Shown here piece by piece: positions 8,854 to 17,824 of a stretch of 60,904 nt of DNA. The position numbers and the translations under genes are program-made. The notes below the pieces were generated by a model, which saw only the letters and a list, made by a program, of their open reading frames with translations, had not been told where the DNA came from and searched no databases. Source of the stretch: Methylococcaceae bacterium (lineage in GTDB: Bacteria; Pseudomonadota; Gammaproteobacteria; Methylococcales; Methylococcaceae); NCBI GenBank assembly GCA_902810705.1, contig CADDYU010000005.1, positions 1-60,904 on the forward strand. Reading direction: 5' to 3'. How positions within the stretch are numbered: position 1 is the stretch's first letter; each line of letters starts with the position of its first letter.

Positions 8854-9255
8854 ATGGTCAAGGCACTGACCGACGAGCAAATCGAACGATTCCGGACAAG
8901 CCTTGAGAGCCGCCTCAAAGGGCTGCGACAAGGTGTACAAGAAGAGGTGGTCCGCTCGGACAGCGAACATTTCACGGATGTGGCTGGAGAAGTCCACGAT
9001 CAGGAAGAAGCCTCTGTGGCCCACTTGGTGATCGATTTGGATTTAGCGAACATCGACCGACACGTGCAGGAAATCCGGGCCATCGAAGCCGCTCTGCTGC
9101 GTATCGCACGTGGCGAATACGGCATTTGTCTCGATTGCGGCCAGCCGATCCCAATAGCCCGCTTAGAAGCCAATCCCACCGCCGAACGTTGTATCAGCTG
9201 CCAAGTCGATTACGAACGGACCGAAGCCTTATCACCGACACAAACCAGCCTGTGA
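8854..9255 (+). CDS. DksA/TraR family zinc-finger transcription factor
   Basis: A 133-residue protein with a long N-terminal helical part and a C-terminal four-cysteine zinc finger: CLDC, then CISC, with a PIPIARLEANPTAERC linker typical of TraR/DksA C4-type proteins. Family members bind the RNA polymerase secondary channel and alter promoter choice, often with ppGpp. The ATG at 8854 lies 6 nt after GAGG; the ATG at 8848 would touch that sequence and is less likely. It is shorter than canonical DksA (about 150 residues) and lacks a clear acidic coiled-coil tip motif, so it may be a DksA paralogue. A strong terminator follows at 9422. Confidence 0.88.
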   Translation: MVKALTDEQIERFRTSLESRLKGLRQGVQEEVVRSDSEHFTDVAGEVHDQEEASVAHLVIDLDLANIDRHVQEIRAIEAALLRIARGEYGICLDCGQPIPIARLEANPTAERCISCQVDYERTEALSPTQTSL

Positions 9256-9283
9256 TCGCCTAAAGACCCAATGGCTATAATCG

Positions 9284-9311
9284 TTGCTCGCAAAAAATCG
9301 GCGGCGAGCAA
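9284..9311 (+). other. Hairpin in the region between the DksA-like gene and secF
   Basis: A perfect 8-bp stem (TTGCTCGC / GCGAGCAA) with a 12-nt loop, 28 nt after the DksA-family stop codon. A perfect TATAAT lies just upstream (9276-9281) without a good -35 box. It may be part of the 3' UTR or of a small RNA ending at the terminator at 9422-9443. Confidence 0.35.
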
Positions 9312-9421
9312 TGTCGAGCCTTTTGGCATTGATTCGATTCCGCAAGTATAGAACGTAACGTAAGCCCTTGACGTTTGGCCTTTGTGTGCAGATCCTAAAG
9401 TCACTAGGCATCAAGCTAATG

Positions 9422-9443
9422 AAGCCGCAAAAGCGGCTTTTTT
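9422..9443 (+). terminator. Rho-independent terminator after the DksA-family gene
   Basis: A 7-bp GC-rich stem (AAGCCGC / GCGGCTT) with an AAAA loop runs directly into six T residues on the plus strand. There is no T-run on the minus-strand side, so it serves the plus-strand transcript and not secF. Confidence 0.85.
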
Positions 9444-9452
9444 GCTAAGGCG

Positions 9453-10385
9453 TCAAGGCCGGTTGTCGATCGCCCCCTCTCTCTCCGGCAGGAGGAGATC
9501 AGCTCGGCTAACGCCCAAAGCCAAAGCTACGGGACAGGCTACCAGCACCGAGGAGTAAATGCCGAAGATGATGCCGATGGTTAAAGCCAGGGCGAAATTG
9601 TGAAGAGCCTCGCCACCGAAGAAGAACATGGCAAGTACCATCAGCTGAGTCATTGAGTGGGTGATGATGGTGCGGGACATGGTGGCGGTGATGGCGTTGT
9701 CAATGACTTCTTCCACACTCGCCCGACGCATTTTCCGGAAATTTTCCCGTACCCGGTCGAATACCACCACCGATTCGTTCACCGAATAGCCCAGAATGGC
9801 CAGGACCCCAGCGAGCACGCTTAAGGTGAATTCCCATTGAAAGAAAGCGAACATGCCAAGAATGATGACGATATCGTGCATGTTGGCAATGATGGCGGCG
9901 ACTGAGAAACGCCAAGCGAAACGCAATGACAGGTAAGCCATAATGCCGGCGATTACCAAAAGGAGCGCCAGTATGCCGCTTTCGTACAACTCCTGACCCA
10001 CTTGGGGCCCGACGAATTCCACTCGCCGCAACTCGGCGGAAGGATCTTGGGCCTTCAGGCTCGAGAATATCTGTTCGCTCAGATGAGCACCGCCTTGCTC
10101 ACCCTTCATCGGCACCCGGATCAAGACGTCCCGGGAGGTGCCGAAATTCTGCACGGCGACTTCGCTCATCTCTTGCGCCTCGAGCGTGGTGCGTATGGCC
10201 CCGAGGTCGGCAGGATGCGCGTAGCTCACTTCTATGAGCATTCCGCCGGTAAAGTCGATGCCGAGGTTAAGCCCTTTGAGGCTCAAGGCGAGGATGGCAA
10301 GAATGAAGGTGACCAGGGATATGGTGGTGGTGACTTTCCCGTACTTCATGAACGGGATGTCGCGCTTGATTTTGAAGAACTCCAT
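9453..10385 (-). CDS. secF: Protein translocase subunit SecF
   Basis: A 310-residue membrane protein of normal SecF length. It has an N-terminal membrane helix, a periplasmic P1-like domain (IDFTGGMLIEVSY onward) and five further helices, including the family motif GYSVNESVVVFDRVRENFRK. With SecD and YajC it helps SecYEG use the proton gradient to finish export across the inner membrane. The ATG at 10385 gives the usual MEFFKIKRDIPF start, 10 nt after the secD stop; an upstream in-frame start at 10406 would overlap secD. It is the last gene of the minus-strand operon. Confidence 0.96.
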   Translation of the reverse strand: MEFFKIKRDIPFMKYGKVTTTISLVTFILAILALSLKGLNLGIDFTGGMLIEVSYAHPADLGAIRTTLEAQEMSEVAVQNFGTSRDVLIRVPMKGEQGGAHLSEQIFSSLKAQDPSAELRRVEFVGPQVGQELYESGILALLLVIAGIMAYLSLRFAWRFSVAAIIANMHDIVIILGMFAFFQWEFTLSVLAGVLAILGYSVNESVVVFDRVRENFRKMRRASVEEVIDNAITATMSRTIITHSMTQLMVLAMFFFGGEALHNFALALTIGIIFGIYSSVLVACPVALALGVSRADLLLPEREGAIDNRP

Positions 10386-10395
10386 AATTGCTTTC

Positions 10396-12240
10396 TCAGA
10401 TTGCAAGCTTGGTCAGCTTCCGCCGCTGGCCATAGGTAAGATTGACGAGCCCCCGAGACACCACGACGGCGCTGAACATGGAGGTCAAGATGCCGATGCA
10501 CAATACCGCCGCGAAGCCGCGAATCGGTCCGGCGCCCAGCAGGAACAAGGCGATGCCGGCGATGAATGTGGTGATGTTGGAGTCGAGAATGGTGGCGAAA
10601 GCCCGCTCATAGCCTGCAATGATCGCCATCTGCGGGGTAACGCCAAGGCGCAGTTCCTCGCGGATGCGCTCGTTGATCAACACGTTGGCGTCAATGGCCA
10701 TGCCGACGGTCAAGGCGATACCGGCTAGGCCGGGCAGCGTGAGTGTCGCCTGCATCAGCGACAAGGCCGCTACCAGCAAGAGCACGTTCACACCCAAGGC
10801 AATGACGGAAAAAAGCCCGAACACCCGGTAGTACAGGATCATGAACAAGGCAATAGCAATAAAGCCATAGAGGTTGGAATTGACGCCCCGCTCGATGTTC
10901 TCCTGGCCCATGCTGGGGCCGATGGTGCGTTCTTCGACGATATCCACCGGCGCGGCCAAAGCGCCTGCTCGGAGCAGCAGCGACAGGTTGCGCGCTTCCT
11001 CGGTGCTATCGAGCCCGGTGATTTGAAAGCGCTTGCTGAAGCGGTCGCGAATGGTCGCCACGTTGATGACTTCCTCGACCTTCTTCTTGGTAGTGACTTT
11101 CTGGCCTCCAATGTCTTTGGTTTCGGACTTGTTCTCAATGTACACCACGGCCATGGGCTTTCCGATGTTTTCGCGGGTGGTATCAGCCATCTTGCGGGCG
11201 CCGGGGCCGTTCAAGGTCACGAACACGGCTGCGGAGCCGGATTGCTGTTCTAGCCCGGACGAGGCATCGACGATCTGGTCGCCGGTCACGATGACCTTTC
11301 GCTGCAACAGTATTGGCTTGCCGTTTCGGTCACGATAAAGCCTGGAGCCCAGGGGTGTCTTGCTCTCGTCGGTGGGCGTCGGATGCTCGGTGTCCACCAG
11401 GCGGAACTCCAAGGTCGCCGTGGCGCCGAGAATCTCCTTGGCGCGGGCGGTATCCTGCACGCCGGGCAATTGCACGACGATGCGGTCCTCGCCCTGCTGC
11501 TGAATCACGGGCTCCGCCACCCCTAGCTCGTTCACGCGGTTGCGTAGGGTGGTGATGTTCTGGGCCACAGCTAAGCGGCGGATTTCCCGAATCTCGGGCT
11601 CGGAGAGCTTGGCGATGAGCACGTAATCCCCTCCACTCAGTACCAGTCCCCGAATTTCCCGCTTGATGATGTTCTCCGCTTGCGCCAAGGCCGCCGCATC
11701 CTGGAACTTGATTTGGATGGCTTGGTTGTCCCTATCCACCGATACGTAGCGAATCTTGTTTTCCCGAAGCAGGGACCGGAGGTCTTCGGCATAGCGCTCT
11801 TCAGCTTGCTTGACGGCCGCGTCCATGTCGACTTGTAGCATGAAATGCACGCCGCCTCGCAAATCTAGGCCCAGATACATAGGCTGGGCGCCGACGGCGC
11901 GGAGCCAATCTGGTGTCGAAGGCGCGAGATTGAGCGCTACCGTGAATTTATCGCCCAGACGATTTTCCAGAATATCGGCCGCCTTGAGCTGAGCCTCGGT
12001 GTCCGCGAAGCGGATCAGAAGCCGCTTTTCAGTCAGCTCCACTGATTTCGGATTCAGGCCCGCCTCGGCGAGCGCTTTCTCCGATTGCGCCAAGGTGCTT
12101 TGATCCAGGACCGTGCCGCGTGAGGGCGATAGCTGCACCGAGGGATCTTCGCCGAAGAAGTTGGGCAAGGAATAGATCACCGCCAGCGTCAAAATGACGA
12201 TGATTAATAGGTTTTTCCACAATGGAAAGCGGTTTCGCAT
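10396..12240 (-). CDS. secD: Protein translocase subunit SecD
   Basis: A 614-residue protein with an N-terminal membrane helix (FPLWKNLLIIVILTLAVIYS), the long periplasmic P1 head domain beginning with GLDLRGGVHFMLQVD, and C-terminal membrane helices with the motif GMAIDANVLINERIREEL. The length matches E. coli SecD (615). It pairs with SecF, 10 nt downstream, and yajC lies 64 nt upstream, giving the standard yajC-secD-secF order. Confidence 0.97.
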   Translation of the reverse strand: MRNRFPLWKNLLIIVILTLAVIYSLPNFFGEDPSVQLSPSRGTVLDQSTLAQSEKALAEAGLNPKSVELTEKRLLIRFADTEAQLKAADILENRLGDKFTVALNLAPSTPDWLRAVGAQPMYLGLDLRGGVHFMLQVDMDAAVKQAEERYAEDLRSLLRENKIRYVSVDRDNQAIQIKFQDAAALAQAENIIKREIRGLVLSGGDYVLIAKLSEPEIREIRRLAVAQNITTLRNRVNELGVAEPVIQQQGEDRIVVQLPGVQDTARAKEILGATATLEFRLVDTEHPTPTDESKTPLGSRLYRDRNGKPILLQRKVIVTGDQIVDASSGLEQQSGSAAVFVTLNGPGARKMADTTRENIGKPMAVVYIENKSETKDIGGQKVTTKKKVEEVINVATIRDRFSKRFQITGLDSTEEARNLSLLLRAGALAAPVDIVEERTIGPSMGQENIERGVNSNLYGFIAIALFMILYYRVFGLFSVIALGVNVLLLVAALSLMQATLTLPGLAGIALTVGMAIDANVLINERIREELRLGVTPQMAIIAGYERAFATILDSNITTFIAGIALFLLGAGPIRGFAAVLCIGILTSMFSAVVVSRGLVNLTYGQRRKLTKLAI

Positions 12241-12304
12241 GGTTGCTGCCTTTGAGCGTAAACCTTCATACGGCCTTGTCCGCCGCTGAATATTCAGCTC
12301 TCGA

Positions 12305-12655
12305 TTAGGATTTCTCGACTTTTTTCTTGGTTTTATAGGTGCCTTTCGGCACCAGGGACGCGATAGCGTGCCGCTGCACGTGCACGAAGATGTTATCGGC
12401 CAGTTCTAACTGAACGAAATTCTCGTCGAGATCCACCACCCTCCCGAGTAGGCCGCCGTTGGTGACCACCTCGCTGCCTTTGGTCAGCGCTTGAACCATC
12501 TTTTTGTGCTCCTTGGTCCGCCGCTGTTGAGGAAGGATAAATAAGAAGAAGAAGACCAGTAAGATGCCGAGGGGCAAAATCAAGCCGACAAAACCGGGTT
12601 CTTGCGGCGCGGCGGGCGCGGTTTGGGCCAACGCATTGGAGATCAAGAAGTCCAT
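12305..12655 (-). CDS. yajC: Preprotein translocase subunit YajC
   Basis: A 116-residue single-span membrane protein: a short N-terminus, a helix at about residues 25-44 ending in FILPQQRRTKEHKKM, and a small cytoplasmic SH3-like domain with KGSEVVTNGGLLGRV. All these are characteristic of YajC. It associates with SecDF. It lies 43 nt after tgt and 64 nt before secD. Confidence 0.96.
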   Translation of the reverse strand: MDFLISNALAQTAPAAPQEPGFVGLILPLGILLVFFFLFILPQQRRTKEHKKMVQALTKGSEVVTNGGLLGRVVDLDENFVQLELADNIFVHVQRHAIASLVPKGTYKTKKKVEKS

Positions 12656-12698
12656 GAGCGATCCTAAGCTTATAGTAGTTATTTAAAACCCAGCATTA

Positions 12699-13872
<1,174 letters not shown>

Positions 13873-13893
13873 CAAAGCAACAGTATTCGTGAT

Positions 13894-13978
13894 TGGTGCC
13901 GATGGTCGGACTTGAACCGACACGACTTTCGTCACCACCCCCTCAAGATGGCGTGTCTACCAATTCCACCACATCGGC
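13894..13978 (-). tRNA. tRNA-Leu(GAG)
   Basis: An 85-nt class II tRNA on the minus strand with the CCA end encoded. The acceptor stem GCCGATG pairs with CATCGGC. The anticodon stem CCATC/GGTGG encloses a TTGAGGG loop, so the anticodon is GAG (leucine). A long variable arm (about TGACGAAAGTCG) and the T-arm GGTTCAAGTCC are present. It lies 33 nt after secG, as E. coli leuU does, and is probably processed from the tpiA-secG transcript. Confidence 0.97.
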
Positions 13979-14011
13979 TGAATGACAGGGAAGTAGGCTA
14001 ACAAAGGCATT

Positions 14012-14389
14012 TTATGGCTTTTTCTCCGCCGGCGGAGGCGCCTCGGTTGGCGCCGGCAGGTCGGACTTGTTAGCTGCGGGCGGCTCCTCGCTGACCGGAG
14101 GAAGATCGCGCTGGGATGACTCCGTTTGCGGAACATCCATGATGTCAGGCGTTTTATTATCCGGATTGCCGGCCAAGTATGCAAGCACCAAGCTGGTGAC
14201 GAAGAACAGGGCCGCGAACACCGCCGTCGTTCGCGACAGGAATGAAGCCGCGCCGCGCGCGCCGAACAAGGTATTGGAAGCGCCGCCGAAGCCCGCCCCC
14301 GCATCGGCGCCTCGGCCTTGCTGGAGCAACACCAATCCAATGATCGCCAGGGCGATCAGGACATGAACGATCATCAACGCCTGATACAT
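14012..14389 (-). CDS. secG: Preprotein translocase subunit SecG
   Basis: A 125-residue protein with the two-helix SecG core: MYQALMIVHVLIALAIIGLV, the conserved cytoplasmic stretch LLQQGRGADAGAGFGGASNTL, and a second helix near 55-75. A Pro/Glu-rich hydrophilic tail extends the C-terminus. The ATG at 14389 gives the canonical MYQAL start 11 nt after the tpiA stop; a TTG at 14404 in the same frame overlaps tpiA and is less likely. SecG is part of the SecYEG channel. Confidence 0.94.
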   Translation of the reverse strand: MYQALMIVHVLIALAIIGLVLLQQGRGADAGAGFGGASNTLFGARGAASFLSRTTAVFAALFFVTSLVLAYLAGNPDNKTPDIMDVPQTESSQRDLPPVSEEPPAANKSDLPAPTEAPPPAEKKP

Positions 14390-14400
14390 AGAAAATCCCG

Positions 14401-15153
14401 TCAAGCCGCAAGGCTAATCGAAAGAAAAGATTTGGCATCCAGAGACGCGCCGCCGATCAAGCCACCGTCAACGTCGGGCAAACCGAACAGGGCTCCGGCA
14501 TTGTCGGGTTTGACACTCCCGCCATAGAGAATTCGCAGCGAGGCGGCGACTTCCGGCTCGCGCTCCGCGATCTGGCGTCGAATGTACGCGTGGACCTCTT
14601 GAGCTTGCTCTGGCGTCGCGGTCCGTCCGGTGCCGATCGCCCAAACCGGCTCATAGGCGATAACAGCCTTCCGCAGCGATGCCGCTCCGCACGCTTCCAA
14701 AACCGCGCCGAGTTGCTGGTCGATTACCGCAAACGTGCTGCCTTGCTCGCGCTGTTCCAAAGTTTCGCCCACGCAGAGGATCGGCGTGATGCCGTGAGCG
14801 ATGGCTTTTCCGTAGCGGGCGGCGATCAGTTTATCGGATTCGCCATAAATGAGCCGGCGCTCGGAATGCCCCACGATGGCCAAGGCGCAGCCGAATTCAC
14901 GCAACATCGGCGCGGAGACTTCGCCGGTATAGGCGCCTTCGTCCTGATCGGCCACGTTTTGGGCGCCGAGGAGCACGGGTTTGCCGGCCAGCGCCTCGGC
15001 CGCTTCGGGAATGAACACCGCCGGTGGACACACCCCCACCTCGGCCCGCGCGTCGGTAGGCAGGCCAGCCAGAATGTCTGCCAACAGCGCTTTCGCGCTC
15101 GCGCGCGTGCCATTCATTTTCCAGTTTCCGACGACCAAGGGACGGCGTGCCAT
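14401..15153 (-). CDS. tpiA: Triosephosphate isomerase
   Basis: A 250-residue TIM barrel with all active-site elements: N10 and K12 in NWKMNG, the catalytic His96 in GHSERR, the general base Glu168 in AYEPVWAIGTG, and the phosphate-binding ILYGGSVKPDN loop near the C-terminus. It interconverts glyceraldehyde-3-phosphate and dihydroxyacetone phosphate. It heads the tpiA-secG-tRNA-Leu set seen in pseudomonads and related gammaproteobacteria. Confidence 0.97.
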   Translation of the reverse strand: MARRPLVVGNWKMNGTRASAKALLADILAGLPTDARAEVGVCPPAVFIPEAAEALAGKPVLLGAQNVADQDEGAYTGEVSAPMLREFGCALAIVGHSERRLIYGESDKLIAARYGKAIAHGITPILCVGETLEQREQGSTFAVIDQQLGAVLEACGAASLRKAVIAYEPVWAIGTGRTATPEQAQEVHAYIRRQIAEREPEVAASLRILYGGSVKPDNAGALFGLPDVDGGLIGGASLDAKSFLSISLAA

Positions 15154-15399
15154 TTCGATCTCCCGTGCTGCGAAATCGCGGAAGCTTACTGGGTTAGGAG
15201 GCGCATTTCAAGGCATGGATGCTCTTGTGATGGAGGAACAGCCTCAGGCTGGAACTTGGAACTTTCCAAAACTCATCCGGTCACAGGCAGCGTCGGTATT
15301 CTCGCTGTCTCTTCGGCAATCCTCATTCTTTGAGATAAAGCAAGATTAAAGATTGATGACGATTTCCGAAATACTTCAAGAATCGCCGGGGCGAGACTC

Positions 15400-15600
15400 A
15401 TGGTAACGAATAACGATTTACATATTACCCGCGAGCAGCTGGATTGCTTTCTTAGAGATATCAATAGTGGCCATCCAATATTTTCAACCCGCGCCATTCA
15501 GATATTAAGGCTATGCATCGAAGGCAGAGGAAGCTTCGACTGCGAGGCAACCAGACTAAACGCCTTGAAATTATATAATACCGTAGCCTCCCGCCAATAA
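15400..15600 (+). CDS. Small hypothetical protein
   Basis: A 66-codon frame with an ATG start and a weak GGGGCGAG ribosome-binding-like sequence. The product is soluble, mixed in character, with two Cys and no recognised motif. It stands alone between tpiA (divergent) and the Kdo hydroxylase gene. It could be a real small protein or a chance frame in an AT-richer spacer. Confidence 0.3.
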   Translation: MVTNNDLHITREQLDCFLRDINSGHPIFSTRAIQILRLCIEGRGSFDCEATRLNALKLYNTVASRQ

Positions 15601-15991
15601 GGGTTATGTCGGCTTGGAAGATATCATTAGCGTAAGTGGTACGGACGATACGGCATATTATTGGCGAGTGTGATCCGACCCTATAATTCTTACATTATTA
15701 GGCGAGGCGGAGTGGTTTGGAAGATTCTCTGAACCTGTGCGTCCCGCAGTCCGCGTTCATTTGCGTAATCGGGGGACTCTGGGTATCTTGATCGCTCCTC
15801 GACGCGAGGCTTGCCGGCTTTCGGCCGGCTTAAAAGCTCAGAGACATCCGTCGAAATGACGGATGCGACGCCATCCTCCGCGCTTGAGGTGGCGTTTGCT
15901 GCGTTCAGACCGCTACGTTAAAGAAGCAGGGCGGACGGGGCTCGAGCTGTGGCATGGGCTTCCGCCAGTCCGTTCATTTTCAGGAGATCTC
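15601..15991. other. Intergenic region with two adjacent hairpins before the Kdo hydroxylase gene
   Basis: About 390 nt with no gene. Two perfect hairpins lie close together: GCCGGC-TTTCG-GCCGGC (15813-15829) and CATCCGTC-GAAAT-GACGGATG (15844-15864). Neither has a T-run, so they are not simple terminators. They may form a structured leader for the gene at 15992. Confidence 0.45.
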
Positions 15992-16897
15992 GTGAGCCTG
16001 GACATCATTCACGAATGCACCGTCGATACTTGGGAACCCGCTGGCCAAGGCACCGAGAGTCTGGAGACCGTGCTCGAAGCCGGAAAGATCCTTTATTGCC
16101 CAAGCTTGGAATTTCAGTTCGAAGCCTCGGAAAAGCCTTTTTTGTCCGAGCAATGGGCGGACGGCAAGGCCAAGAACATCAGCTTCCGCGGCCCTTCATC
16201 CGAGCTTGGCGGGGCTCGTGGCAGCCCGCAAGAAATCATTCGGCTCAAGGCAATCCTGGCCCGTTATGCCGACGCATCTACCCGATTGGTGAAAGGGCTC
16301 TTTCCGCACTATGCGGAATTCCTTCGGCGGGGGTTCACTTCTTATCGGACCGCCGCCGTAGAGGGGCGCAACACGAGTTGGCGCAAGGACGATTCGCGTC
16401 TTCATGTGGATTCGTTTCCTTCCAACCCGACGGGAGGCGTCCGGCTGCTCCGGGTTTTCTCCAACGTCAATCCGCATGGACAACCGAGGGTCTGGCGGGT
16501 GGGCGAGCCGTTCGAGGGCTTCGCGGCGAAGTTTTTTCCGAAGGTCTCCAAGCCCTGGCCCGGGTCGGCCTGGCTGTTGGAGAAGCTTGGCGTCACCAAA
16601 TCGAGGCGCACTCGATACGACCACTACATGGGGCAACTCCATGATCTGGTCAAGGCCGACAGCGCCTATCAAAACTCGGCGCCGCAGCAATCCTTCGCCT
16701 TTCCCGCGGGCACCTCCTGGATCGTGTTTTCGGACCAGGTTCTGCACGCCGCCATGGCCGGCCAGTTCCTGCTCGAGCAAACCTTTTACCTCGATCCCGA
16801 CCACCTGGTCCGGCCAGATCAAGCGCCGCTGAGAGTATTGGAACGGCTGGCCGGCGGCGCTTTGGTCGAGGGCCGAGCGCATTTTCGCCATTCCTAG
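15992..16897 (+). CDS. kdoO: Kdo hydroxylase family protein (KdoO-like Fe(II)/2-oxoglutarate dioxygenase)
   Basis: A 301-residue protein with the signature segment LHVDSFPSNPTGGVRLLRVF, in which His138 and Asp140 form the expected HxD iron site. A distal His (H252 in FSDQVLHAAMAGQ) completes the facial triad. KdoO proteins hydroxylate C3 of the Kdo sugar in Kdo2-lipid A using Fe(II), 2-oxoglutarate and oxygen. The GTG at 15992 follows AGGAG by 6 nt and fits the family length; an upstream in-frame ATG at 15863 would add a poorly conserved Arg-rich N-terminus. It lies within 6 kb of lpxK and kdsB, so this is a lipid A/Kdo neighbourhood. Confidence 0.88.
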   Translation: MSLDIIHECTVDTWEPAGQGTESLETVLEAGKILYCPSLEFQFEASEKPFLSEQWADGKAKNISFRGPSSELGGARGSPQEIIRLKAILARYADASTRLVKGLFPHYAEFLRRGFTSYRTAAVEGRNTSWRKDDSRLHVDSFPSNPTGGVRLLRVFSNVNPHGQPRVWRVGEPFEGFAAKFFPKVSKPWPGSAWLLEKLGVTKSRRTRYDHYMGQLHDLVKADSAYQNSAPQQSFAFPAGTSWIVFSDQVLHAAMAGQFLLEQTFYLDPDHLVRPDQAPLRVLERLAGGALVEGRAHFRHS

Positions 16898-17063
16898 CCC
16901 AGTCTGTTGCGGTCTGCATCAATCAAGCTTTGGCCAGGGGTATTTTCGCAGGTTGGCGGTACAATTCAGAGTTGCCGGAAACGCAGGCCGGCATCATGCC
17001 GTTCGCGAAGCCCGCCCACCGATGAGGTGATATCCGCTGACTTGCTCTTCCCGAGGTGTGCCC

Positions 17064-17666
17064 ATGTTTCGGAAGAAAGCCCTGACCCGGATCGAGATCG
17101 CCGCTGTGCTCGCCGAGCGCTGGAGCGGCCGGGCCTACGATCCGGACCGTCCCGTCGAGCGGGACAAACTGCTCGCCCTGTTGGAAGCCGCCCGCTGGGC
17201 ACCCTCCTGTTTCGGAGATCAGCCTTGGCGTTACTTGATTTGGGAGCGGCTCGCCGAGCCCGAACGCTGGCGCCGGGCGCTCGGCTGCCTGACGGAAGGC
17301 AACCGGAGGTGGGCTTTCCGGGCGCCGCTTTTGCTACTGGCGTGCGCCGATAGCCGGTTCAGGGATGGGCGGCCCAATCCCTGGGGACCCTACGACACGG
17401 GTGCCGCCAGCATGAGCCTGGCGATCGAGGCCATGGCCCTGGGGCTGATGGTCCATCAGATGGGCGGCTTCGACGCCGGAAAGATCCGCGCCGAATTCGC
17501 CATTCCCGAGCGCTACGAGTGCATGGCGATGATGACCGTAGGATATCAGCTGCCGGAAGACCAGATTCCCGATGAACTCAAGGAACGGGAATATGCGCCG
17601 CGCTCCCGCCGCCCCCTCGCCGAGAGTTTTTTCATGGGGGAATGGGGTAATTCCTTTGAACCCTGA
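17064..17666 (+). CDS. Nitroreductase family protein
   Basis: A 200-residue FMN-dependent oxidoreductase of normal size for the family. The N-terminal RWSGRAYDPDRPV segment and ARWAPSCFGDQPWRY are the usual FMN-contact regions, followed by MSLAIEAMALGLMVHQMGGF and a PEDQIPDELKERE end. The substrate is unknown; relatives reduce nitro groups, quinones or flavins. The ATG at 17064 lies 7 nt after GAGG; a GTG at 17058 is too close to it. Confidence 0.9.
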   Translation: MFRKKALTRIEIAAVLAERWSGRAYDPDRPVERDKLLALLEAARWAPSCFGDQPWRYLIWERLAEPERWRRALGCLTEGNRRWAFRAPLLLLACADSRFRDGRPNPWGPYDTGAASMSLAIEAMALGLMVHQMGGFDAGKIRAEFAIPERYECMAMMTVGYQLPEDQIPDELKEREYAPRSRRPLAESFFMGEWGNSFEP

Positions 17667-17764
17667 AATATGAGGTGTGAAATGTCCGCGCCAATCATGA
17701 CATCGCAAAAACCCTCATAACCTTGAGAGTGAAACGCGATTTGTGGCATTTTATTTAGGGTTTA

Positions 17765-17793
17765 CTTAAAGTATATTGCGTAATTTTTATAAT
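17765..17793 (+). promoter_or_regulatory. Candidate promoter for the HTTM-DCC gene
   Basis: A perfect -10 box TATAAT (17788-17793) in an AT-rich stretch, with a weak CTTAAA 17 nt upstream. It lies 31 nt before the ATG at 17825. Confidence 0.45.
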
Positions 17794-17824
17794 AATTCTT
17801 GCCTCGATTATCCCGCTCATCATA

